From IMG/VR virus record IMGVR_UViG_3300025132_000173, positions 1 to 31,448 of that record: a DNA stretch of 31,448 bases; one strand, written 5' to 3'. The translations under genes were made by a program, and so were the position numbers. Position 1 is the first letter of the stretch. Each line of letters opens with the position of its first letter. Shown piece by piece: positions 22,563-29,829 of the stretch. The notes under the pieces were generated by a model. The model saw only the letters and a program-made list of their open reading frames with translations. It had not been told where the DNA came from and ran no database searches. Source of the stretch: a virus.

Positions 22563-23441
22563 ATGCCAAGTACATATACAACCAATTTAGGTATTGAAAA
22601 AATAGAAACAGGAACCCAAAGTGGAACTTGGGGGGACACAACTAATACTAACTTAGATTTAATTGATGAAGCAATTAATGGAATTGTTACCGTAACTTTA
22701 TCTTCTGCGGGTAGTTCAGGTTCGCCAAATACATTACCTATTACAGATGGTTCAAGTTCAAACGGTAGAAACAAATATATAGAATTTAATGACGGTAGTG
22801 ATTTGGGTGCTACTGCGTATGTGCAATTAACACCAAACGATGCAGAAAAGATTGTGTTTATTCGCAACAGTTTATCTGGTAGTAGAAGTATTATTATCTT
22901 TCAAGGTACTTATAATGCGTCAAATGATTTTGAAATACCTAATGGTAAAGATGTAGTTCTAAAGTTTAATGGTGGTGGAACAGGTGCAACGGTTACTGTT
23001 TTACAAGCTAATGAAAAAAGAACAGGTTCGTTTGAAGTTGACAATTTAAAACTTGACGGTAATACGCTTTCATCTACCGATACAAATGGTAATGTAAATA
23101 TTTCAGCAAGTGGTACAGGATATTCTGATGTTACGGGCACAGGACAACTAAAACTTCCTGTGGGCACGACTGCCCAAAGAAGTGGAAGTGCTGTAACAGG
23201 TATGATAAGATTCAATAGCACCTTAAGCAAATATGAAGGTTATAGTGGAAGTGCTTGGGGACAATTAGGAGGTGGTGCTACAGGAGGTGGTTCAGATACA
23301 GTTTTTTTTGAAAACGATCAAACGGTAACGGCTGATTATACTATAACCACTAATAAAAATGCTATGAGTGCGGGACCAGTCACAGTAAATAGCGGCATTA
23401 CGGTTACCGTGCCATCAGGCTCACGATGGACGATTGTATAA
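22563..23441 (+). CDS. Tail fibre protein
   Basis: 292 aa. It starts STYTTNLGIEKIETGTQSGT followed by WGDTTNTNLDLIDEAI, the N-terminal motif of many phage fibres, which attaches the fibre to the tail. The middle is beta-rich; RSGSAVTGMIRFNSTLSKYE then GYSGSAWGQLGGG is a common fibre repeat segment. The C-terminal 30 residues (NAMSAGPVTVNSGITVTVPS) match the end of the protein at 21402. Stop and start codons abut on both sides. Likely binds host surface or anchors further fibres. Confidence 0.85.
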   Translation: MPSTYTTNLGIEKIETGTQSGTWGDTTNTNLDLIDEAINGIVTVTLSSAGSSGSPNTLPITDGSSSNGRNKYIEFNDGSDLGATAYVQLTPNDAEKIVFIRNSLSGSRSIIIFQGTYNASNDFEIPNGKDVVLKFNGGGTGATVTVLQANEKRTGSFEVDNLKLDGNTLSSTDTNGNVNISASGTGYSDVTGTGQLKLPVGTTAQRSGSAVTGMIRFNSTLSKYEGYSGSAWGQLGGGATGGGSDTVFFENDQTVTADYTITTNKNAMSAGPVTVNSGITVTVPSGSRWTIV

Positions 23442-23969
23442 ATGGCAGTCACTATTTCAGGAACAAATATAACCGTTGGGAGTACAACTTTTACGGAAGA
23501 TACTCTTGGTGGAAAAATTAAACAAGTAACTCAAACTGTGTTAACAGATACATACTCTGCGACATCTAATACAGCAGAGGTTATAGTTACAGGTGTTGCT
23601 GCGTCAATTACACCAACGAGTTCATCTAATAAAGTTTTATTAATGTTTTGTTGTATGTTTTCAAACCACATAACAACTTATGGCGGTTATTTTAAAAGAG
23701 GGTCAACTATAATAGGTGTTGGTGATGCAGATGGTTCAAAACAACAGGTGGGTATGGGGTTAGGTTACAATGGTGACGCAAACCAATCTAACCAAGCAAG
23801 TTATACTTTTTTAGATTCGCCAGCAACAACAAGTTCCACCACTTATCAGTTATATTTAAAAAATGATAACACTGTTGCTTGTTTTTTTAATAGAAGCCCG
23901 AATGACCAAAACAATAATGTTGGTAAAAGAGGAATTAGCACAATTACACTATGGGAAATAGGGGCATGA
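23442..23969 (+). CDS. Fibre tip or receptor-binding protein
   Basis: 175 aa. From about residue 30 the sequence (ASITPTSSSNKVLLMF, GGYFKRGSTIIGVGD, YTFLDSPATTSSTTYQLYLK and the final STITLWEIGA) has the pattern of compact beta-sandwich domains at phage fibre tips. No Shine-Dalgarno is visible and the ATG abuts the previous stop, so it is coupled to the fibre at 22563. The next gene overlaps it as ATGA. Confidence 0.75.
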   Translation: MAVTISGTNITVGSTTFTEDTLGGKIKQVTQTVLTDTYSATSNTAEVIVTGVAASITPTSSSNKVLLMFCCMFSNHITTYGGYFKRGSTIIGVGDADGSKQQVGMGLGYNGDANQSNQASYTFLDSPATTSSTTYQLYLKNDNTVACFFNRSPNDQNNNVGKRGISTITLWEIGA

Positions 23970-24232
23970 GTTTTAACCATAAAGCAGCTTATGCGTTGTA
24001 TAAAAACGTAAAATCATGTAATAATAATGGTTGTTACGATGCTAATGGAAACAAAGTAGAAGTAGATATGAACGCTATTAATGCTTGGGTAGACCCTGAA
24101 GCTTATAAAGTTAGTAGGGAAATGGAGTATCCTCCAATCCAAGACCAACTTGATGACATATATCACAATGGCATTGATGGTTGGAAAGCAACAATCAAAG
24201 CTATAAAGGACAAATATCCAAAAGGAACTTAA
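23966..24232 (+). CDS. Putative fibre-assembly protein, XkdW/YorD-like
   Basis: 88 aa from the ATG at 23966, which overlaps the preceding stop as ATGA; an ATG 15 nt upstream is in frame but lies in the previous gene. The C-terminal half EYPPIQDQLDDIYHNGIDGW then IKAIKDKYPK fits small tail-fibre assembly or XkdW-type proteins. The N-terminus is helical with two cysteines (NNNGCYDANGNKV region). Placed directly after a fibre-tip gene, a chaperone role is plausible but inferred. Confidence 0.7.
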   Translation: MSFNHKAAYALYKNVKSCNNNGCYDANGNKVEVDMNAINAWVDPEAYKVSREMEYPPIQDQLDDIYHNGIDGWKATIKAIKDKYPKGT

Positions 24233-24234
24233 TT

Positions 24235-24840
24235 ATGTCAAAAATTAAAATAGAACCAAACGCATCAGGTTCAGGAACATTAACAATATCAGCACCTAAT
24301 ACGAATACTGATAGAACATTAAGTTTGCCTGATAGTGCTGGAGAAATATCAACAAACAAATCAACACCAATGTTTAGTGCAAAGTATACTGCTGACCATA
24401 GCACTAATTATATTGCGACAGGAACTTGGACAATAATACAATATGACACAGAAATAATTGACACAGAGGGATGGTATGACCATACAACTTATAAGTTTAC
24501 ACCCCAACAAGCTGGATATTATGTTTTAACTTTTAATGGGCAGGTATCAAGAGAAAATGCGAGTAACGACTGGTTTTTTATGTCAGGTTTTTTAAAAAAT
24601 GGTAGCACTGCTGATGCAGACACTATAATTGGAAATAGAATTCCACATCATGGTTCAAGTAATGTTAATGCTTCAAAGTTTGCAGACCCAGCTTGGAGTC
24701 AAACTACTATTATGTATTTTAATGGTTCAACAGATTTTACTGGAGGATATTTTTATCAAAACTCTGGGGCATCAACAGGACATAGATTAACATCAGGTGG
24801 TGCTGGTGTATTTTCAGGTTATTTATTAAGGGCAGTATAA
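24235..24840 (+). CDS. Tail fibre protein with C1q/TNF-like end domain
   Basis: 201 aa from the ATG at 24235, with AAGGA about 8 nt upstream; an earlier in-frame ATG (24181) lies in the previous gene. The N-terminus (IKIEPNASGSGTLTISAPNT then NTDRTLSLPDSAGEI) is the common short fibre-attachment motif. The rest, with TPMFSAKYT, TEGWYDHTTYKFTPQQAGYY and a final GVFSGYLLRAV, has the order of C1q/TNF-like jelly-roll domains, which trimerise. Likely a receptor-binding fibre. Confidence 0.78.
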   Translation: MSKIKIEPNASGSGTLTISAPNTNTDRTLSLPDSAGEISTNKSTPMFSAKYTADHSTNYIATGTWTIIQYDTEIIDTEGWYDHTTYKFTPQQAGYYVLTFNGQVSRENASNDWFFMSGFLKNGSTADADTIIGNRIPHHGSSNVNASKFADPAWSQTTIMYFNGSTDFTGGYFYQNSGASTGHRLTSGGAGVFSGYLLRAV

Positions 24841-24841
24841 T

Positions 24842-25054
24842 ATGTCAAATACTTTAATTACAAAATTAAAACAATATAATTCATCTGTTACTGATGATGA
24901 TTTTTTTAACGGAAACATTTGGTTAGTGCATGACAATGATGGTATTCCAAATGGCAAGGTAGGAGATACATCATCAAAGATTTTTATTAGCACATGGAAT
25001 CACCCTACAGTAACACAACCAACCCAAGCACAATTAGATGCGATTGGAGAATAG
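24842..25054 (+). CDS. Small fibre-assembly-like protein
   Basis: 70 aa. The end TWNHPTVTQPTQAQLDAIGE resembles C-termini of small tail-fibre assembly proteins (W...QPT..QL.A). An acidic, asparagine-rich body without other motif. It starts 1 nt after the fibre gene stop, with no clear ribosome site, and ends directly before the next fibre gene. Confidence 0.6.
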   Translation: MSNTLITKLKQYNSSVTDDDFFNGNIWLVHDNDGIPNGKVGDTSSKIFISTWNHPTVTQPTQAQLDAIGE

Positions 25055-26161
25055 ATGAGCACATTAAAAGTTGATACATTACAACATAGAGATGGAACAG
25101 AATATATTTTTTCTGAAAGAAACAAAGTCATTAATGGTGATTTTATGGTTTGTCAAAGAGGTTTGTCGTTTACATCAACAGACTCTGGCAATAATGATGA
25201 CACTTATAATTTAGATAGATGGTATTTGTTGTCAGATGGAAATGACATAGTAGATGTTACTCAAGAAATTTCAACTGTTCCAACAAATGGTTTATCGGCT
25301 ATTGCATTAGATGTAGAAACAGCTAATAAAAAGTTTGGCATAGCACAAATAATTGAAAATAGGAATTGTGTTGATTTGATTGGTAATGAAGTTACTTTAT
25401 CTTTTAAAGCAAAAGTATCTGCAACAACTAATTTAGATAATGTAAAGTGTGCAATTGTAGCATGGAGTGGAACTGCTGATACTGTTACATCTGATATTAT
25501 ATCTGCATGGGGTTCAGAGGGAACAAACCCAACTTTAATTACTAATGCTACATATGAGAACACTCCAGCTAATTTAAATTTAACAACAAGCTATGCTACT
25601 TATACTACAACTGCAACGATTGACACATCAGGTGCAAAAAATGTCATAGTTTTTATATGGAGTGATGTGACTACGACTAGTGCTGGTGAGTTTCTTTACA
25701 TTACAGATGTCCAGTTAGAACAAGGACCCAGTAATTCAATTTTTGAAAGAAAAAGTATTGAACAACAAATAGCAAACTGTAGAAGATACTATCAAAGGTA
25801 TGAGCAACTTGGAACAAGTTATTCAACAGTTGGTGCATCAGATAGAAGTTATGTTAATGCTGGAATTGTAGGAACTGGTTACAATAACTCAACAACAAGC
25901 TCTAGGTTTTTTAACACAAGAACTGCCCCATTGAGAAAAGGTGTGCCAACAATAAGTTATAGTCAATTAAGTGATTTTACAATTGTGGCTTCCTCTACAA
26001 GAACACCAACAGCAATAAATGCAGAAGTTTCTTCAATTAATAATGATGTGCATTGGTCAACTTTTACTGTGACATATAGTGTTGCTATGACGATTAGTCA
26101 CTTTGCTTGGATTTATCTTAATACAGATGGTGGTTTTATTGCTTATTCAAGCGAGTTATAG
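25055..26161 (+). CDS. Tail fibre protein with carbohydrate-binding-like domain
   Basis: 368 aa. After an attachment motif (STLKVDTLQHRDGTEYIFSE) comes NKVINGDFMVCQRGLSF and YNLDRWYL, then VTLSFKAKVS, the WSGTADTV region, and ITDVQLEQGPSNSIFERKS (about 216-234), the typical order of a CBM-like jelly roll in phage fibres. The last 130 residues form a separate beta-rich tip. GGAGAAT precedes the ATG. Likely binds host surface sugar. Confidence 0.82.
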   Translation: MSTLKVDTLQHRDGTEYIFSERNKVINGDFMVCQRGLSFTSTDSGNNDDTYNLDRWYLLSDGNDIVDVTQEISTVPTNGLSAIALDVETANKKFGIAQIIENRNCVDLIGNEVTLSFKAKVSATTNLDNVKCAIVAWSGTADTVTSDIISAWGSEGTNPTLITNATYENTPANLNLTTSYATYTTTATIDTSGAKNVIVFIWSDVTTTSAGEFLYITDVQLEQGPSNSIFERKSIEQQIANCRRYYQRYEQLGTSYSTVGASDRSYVNAGIVGTGYNNSTTSSRFFNTRTAPLRKGVPTISYSQLSDFTIVASSTRTPTAINAEVSSINNDVHWSTFTVTYSVAMTISHFAWIYLNTDGGFIAYSSEL

Positions 26162-26169
26162 GAGAAAAA

Positions 26170-26361
26170 ATGATAGTAACAAATGCAAAATATTACAAAG
26201 CACTTTTAGTAGATGGAACAAAAGGCACAAAAAATACTGAAATAAATTGTGTAATTAATGGTGTAAATTCAGTTGTTCCTATATCAACAAACAATGACGA
26301 TTATAATGAAATCATGCGTCAAGTAGATGTTGGAACTTTAACCATAGCTGACGCTGACTAA
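26170..26361 (+). CDS. Small protein, possible fibre-assembly partner
   Basis: 63 aa. AGGAG precedes the ATG. NCVINGVNSVVPISTNNDDY then NEIMRQVDVGTLTIADAD resembles small proteins coded after phage fibres, where the final segment EI..QV..G.L.I..A is common. Acidic end, one cysteine. Role inferred from position only. Confidence 0.55.
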   Translation: MIVTNAKYYKALLVDGTKGTKNTEINCVINGVNSVVPISTNNDDYNEIMRQVDVGTLTIADAD

Positions 26362-26382
26362 ATTGTATGGGGGATATTATCA

Positions 26383-26865
26383 TTGATCGACCCCGTTACT
26401 ATTGGAGTTGCATATAAAGCAGCCACTTCTGCAATTGACCTTATTAAAAAAGGCATTAATATGCACAAGGATGCCACTGAGATTGGGGATCACCTTCTTC
26501 AATACTTTGAAAAAAGAGATGAAGCCCAACGTCTTAAAAAAGAATTACAAAAACAAAATAAACGAAAACAACGCAGTTCTATTGAATCACAAGCTATTGA
26601 AGAAGCTACTTATGAGCACAATCTTCGTAAAAAAGAACGAGAGCTAAAAGAGCAGTTATATTGGTCGGGACATGCTGACTTATGGCAGACAATTCAAAGG
26701 AAAAAAATTGAGATAAAAAGAGAACGAGAAAGAGAAGAAGAATTACGAAAAGCACAGATACAACGCTACAAAGATATGATATTATATAGTAGTATTTTAG
26801 TGACCCTTTTGGGATTTACAGGGTGGATAATTTATGAACTTATTATTGCAATAAATAAAAGATAA
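26383..26865 (+). CDS. Coiled-coil protein with C-terminal membrane anchor
   Basis: 160 aa from a TTG at 26383, supported by GGGGGA about 9 nt upstream and by the MIDPVTIGVAYKAA N-terminus, which is family-like. Residues 40-130 are a long, charged coiled coil rich in K, E and R; 133-155 are hydrophobic (ILYSSILVTLLGFTGWIIYEL), then KR. I recognise the family from marine short-tailed phages but know no function. Tail-anchored topology suggests a spanin-like, holin-like or internal virion role. It shares one base with the next gene (TAATG). Confidence 0.72.
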   Translation: MIDPVTIGVAYKAATSAIDLIKKGINMHKDATEIGDHLLQYFEKRDEAQRLKKELQKQNKRKQRSSIESQAIEEATYEHNLRKKERELKEQLYWSGHADLWQTIQRKKIEIKREREREEELRKAQIQRYKDMILYSSILVTLLGFTGWIIYELIIAINKR

Positions 26866-29303
26866 TGCCTTTAACCAAATTACAATTTAGACCCGGTGTA
26901 AATAAAGAAACAACATCTTATACGAATGAAGGCGGATGGTTTGAATCTGATAAAGTGCGTTTTCGATTTGGTGTACCAGAAAAGATTGGTGGGTGGAGAA
27001 AAAATTCAAGTAAAAGTTTTTTAGGAACATGTCGTGCACTACATAATTTTGTAGCATTAGACGGTTCTGTGTATTTAGGAGTCGGTACTTTTCAAAAGTA
27101 TTATATTAACGAAGGTGGTGGTTTTAATGATATTACTCCTCTTCGTTTAACCACTTCAGCAGGAACACCTACTTTTTCAGCAGCTAATAACTCTTTAGCA
27201 TCTAATGTTACTGCGGGTGATTTAACTATAACTTTATCAAGTGCATCTGGTTTTCCATCAAACGGTAGAGTGCAAATTATTAATTTAGCCGATACAGATG
27301 GTGTTTGTGCTTCACAAACTCCAAGTGGTGCAGGAAACCTAACAATTAATGGTGCGTATGCAAATTCAGGAACAGTTACTTTTGAAGAAGCAAGAACCGT
27401 AACTATTACAGGAGCATCCGATGAAAGTGGTAAAAACTTTACAGTATTTGGAACCGATGCAAGTTCTGTGTCTATTAGTGAAGTTATTGCGGGTCCAAAC
27501 GCAACCACCGTTTCTTCAACAAAAACCTTTTTAACAATTACGCAAGTAGCTGTTAGTGCAGCAACAACGGGTGCGATAACGGTTGGAGTAGCTCAAGGTA
27601 ATCCAGAAAATGTAACCTATGAGTCTATTAGTGGTAACACTCTTACGGGTTGTACACGAGGGGTAGACGGAACATCAGACAGAGATCATTTGGCTACTAA
27701 TAGTGCTGTGTTTGCTAACACAATTATTGTTACATCTTCTAGTCATGGGTGTACCGATGGGGACTTTGTAGAATTTAGTGGAGCAGCTTCGCTTGGTGGC
27801 AACATTACAGCTAATGTATTAAATCAGGAATACGAAGTCGCTCATGTAGAAAACGATAATACTTTTCATATTGACGCTCGAGCAGTAGCTACTCTTGGTG
27901 ATATTACTACCGATGGTATTTACACTCCAACTTTTGTGTATAGTAATGCGTCAGACTCAGGAAACGGTGGGGGTTCTACCGTTGGTAAATATCAAATTAA
28001 TATTGGTATTAATACCTCTGTGACGGGTTCTGGATGGGGTGCGAGTACATGGGGTCGTGGAACATGGGGTTCTTCTGCTCCAATCAATACCACAGGAAAT
28101 CAACTACGTTTTTGGACACATGACAACTTTGGTGAAGATTTAATTATTAACGTTAGAAATGGCAACATTTATTATTGGGATGAATCTGGGGGTCTTAGCT
28201 CACGAGCCGTGCCTTTAAGCACTCTTGGAACTGATGCAGGAACACCAACAATTGCCAAAAAGGTAATTGTTTCTGATAGAGACAGACACGTTATTGCGTT
28301 TGGTGCTGACTCATTTGATAACATTGGGGTACAAGACCCACTGCTTATTCGTTTTTCTGGTCAAGCATCACCAACCGTGTGGACACCTTCTGCGACTAAT
28401 ACCGCAGGGGATTTACGAATCGGTAGTGGTAGTGAGATAATCACGGCTGTCGAGACAAGACAACAAATTATTGTCTTTACCGATGTATCACTTCATGCGA
28501 TGCAGTTCCTCGGACCACCATTTACTTTTGGTATTAATCAAATATCAGAAAACATTACTATTATTGGTCCGATGGCAGCAAAAGCATCGGATGATAGAGT
28601 GTATTGGATGGGGTTAGAAGATTTTTATGTGTATGATGGACGTATTCAAAAACTACCATGCACACTACGCTCTTTTGTGTTTAATGATTTTAATCTGACA
28701 CAGAAAGAAAAAACAATTGCAGCTCTCAATTCATCATTTAGTGAAGTATGGTGGTTTTATCCATCAAGTAGTTCTCAAGAAAATGATCGATATGTTATTT
28801 ACAACTATGCAGAAAACACATGGGCACATGGTAACTTACCAAGAACAGCTTGGGTAGATCGAGGTATTAACGAATTCCCTGTTAGTGCATCACCTGATTA
28901 TTATTTATATGACCATGAGTTTGGTTTAAATGATGGCTCAACATCTCCTGAATCAGCTATTACTTCTTTTATTGAATCAAGCCAAGTTGATTTAGCAGAT
29001 GGTGAACAATACGCATTTATCAGACGATTAATACCTGATGTTACCTTTGGTGGGTCAGAGTCAGATTCACCAAGTGCTAATTTTATTCTGAAGGCAAGAA
29101 ACTTTCCGGGTGCAAATTATGGCACACCTCAAACAGCAGCAGTTACACGATCAGCCACTGTACCTGTTGAACAATTCACGAATCAGGCTCATGTTAGACT
29201 ACGAGGTAGGTCTTTTGCTTTCAGAATTGAAAGTGATACGGAGTCAGTACAATGGAGATTAGGCTCACCAAGAGTAGATATAAGACCAGATGGGCGTAGG
29301 TAA
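26865..29303 (+). CDS. Tail hub protein, P22 gp10-like with large insertion
   Basis: 812 aa. The N-terminus (PLTKLQFRPGVNKETTSYTN, GGWFESDKVRFRFGVPEKIG) and the C-terminal half (QQIIVFTDVSLHAMQFLG, MAAKASDDRVYWMGLEDFYV, YDGRIQKLPC) fit gp10-like tail accessory proteins that close the neck and carry the spikes. P22 gp10 is about 470 aa; the excess here is a threonine/serine-rich beta segment at about 95-390, ahead of WGASTWGRGTWGSSAP (389-404). That insert may be an exposed Ig-like decoration. Between fibre and ejection genes the context supports a hub. Confidence 0.75.
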   Translation: MPLTKLQFRPGVNKETTSYTNEGGWFESDKVRFRFGVPEKIGGWRKNSSKSFLGTCRALHNFVALDGSVYLGVGTFQKYYINEGGGFNDITPLRLTTSAGTPTFSAANNSLASNVTAGDLTITLSSASGFPSNGRVQIINLADTDGVCASQTPSGAGNLTINGAYANSGTVTFEEARTVTITGASDESGKNFTVFGTDASSVSISEVIAGPNATTVSSTKTFLTITQVAVSAATTGAITVGVAQGNPENVTYESISGNTLTGCTRGVDGTSDRDHLATNSAVFANTIIVTSSSHGCTDGDFVEFSGAASLGGNITANVLNQEYEVAHVENDNTFHIDARAVATLGDITTDGIYTPTFVYSNASDSGNGGGSTVGKYQINIGINTSVTGSGWGASTWGRGTWGSSAPINTTGNQLRFWTHDNFGEDLIINVRNGNIYYWDESGGLSSRAVPLSTLGTDAGTPTIAKKVIVSDRDRHVIAFGADSFDNIGVQDPLLIRFSGQASPTVWTPSATNTAGDLRIGSGSEIITAVETRQQIIVFTDVSLHAMQFLGPPFTFGINQISENITIIGPMAAKASDDRVYWMGLEDFYVYDGRIQKLPCTLRSFVFNDFNLTQKEKTIAALNSSFSEVWWFYPSSSSQENDRYVIYNYAENTWAHGNLPRTAWVDRGINEFPVSASPDYYLYDHEFGLNDGSTSPESAITSFIESSQVDLADGEQYAFIRRLIPDVTFGGSESDSPSANFILKARNFPGANYGTPQTAAVTRSATVPVEQFTNQAHVRLRGRSFAFRIESDTESVQWRLGSPRVDIRPDGRR

Positions 29304-29599
29304 TGACTCGAAAATTAACGCTCCCACAATTTCCTGTACCACCAGAAGAATATGACTCAAGGTACTTAGCAGAAATCGTAAGATCGTTTAGTGTATACTT
29401 ACAACAAATGCAAAACCCGGGTGATGGGAGACTTACAGCATTAAATCTAAGTAATTTACAAGATGATGATGTAGGATTAAGAGAAAATGATTTGTTTAAA
29501 AAGGATGGATATATTAGAATTAGTAGATTAAATGTTGCATTTGTAAGAGGTTCACAAGCTACGGGTGCGGTAGGAACTGTTACAGTGAGTACGCCATGA
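29303..29599 (+). CDS. Conserved small tail-region protein
   Basis: 98 aa. LTLPQFPVPPEEYDSRYLAE then IVRSFSVYLQQMQNPGDGR is a family I recognise beside gp10-like genes in marine phages. The C-terminus GSQATGAVGTVTVSTP is the same module that ends the protein at 19633 and repeats in that at 21921. Starts one base inside the hub stop codon and ends in an ATGA overlap with the next gene. Likely a minor tail protein. Confidence 0.72.
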   Translation: MTRKLTLPQFPVPPEEYDSRYLAEIVRSFSVYLQQMQNPGDGRLTALNLSNLQDDDVGLRENDLFKKDGYIRISRLNVAFVRGSQATGAVGTVTVSTP

Positions 29600-29601
29600 G
29601 T
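29579..29601 (+). repeat. Gene-junction repeat, copy 2
   Basis: Matches 19984-20006 at 22 of 23 positions and again spans a gene end and the ATGA start of the next gene. Confidence 0.7.
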
Positions 29602-29829
29602 AATGAAACTATTATAACAATGAATGACGGAAGTCGTTGGAAACCAGCGACAAGTTCTGATACAATTAAGTGTGCAACATGCGACAATTTGGTCGATACA
29701 CCTGCGGAAGTTTCTTCCTATCCTTCAGGTCAATGTCCCCAGTGCAATAATCCGTGGACTGGCTCTGAAGTTAAACATACGACAATTACAGTGACCGCTC
29801 CACAACCAATACAAGGAGAGTCAGGATAA
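29596..29829 (+). CDS. Small zinc-ribbon-like protein
   Basis: 77 aa. Two CxxC knuckles, CATC and CPQC, separated by about 19 residues, plus NPWTGSE after the second, form a small zinc ribbon of a conserved marine phage family. The C-terminus TTITVTAPQPIQGESG is beta-like. Begins by ATGA overlap and shares one base with the next gene. Could be a structural adaptor or nucleic-acid-binding factor; no role known to me. Confidence 0.75.
   Translation: MSNETIITMNDGSRWKPATSSDTIKCATCDNLVDTPAEVSSYPSGQCPQCNNPWTGSEVKHTTITVTAPQPIQGESG

Noticed and set aside
27101-27508. 135-codon - strand frame
   Set aside because: Shadow of the threonine/serine-rich insert of the gp10-like gene.
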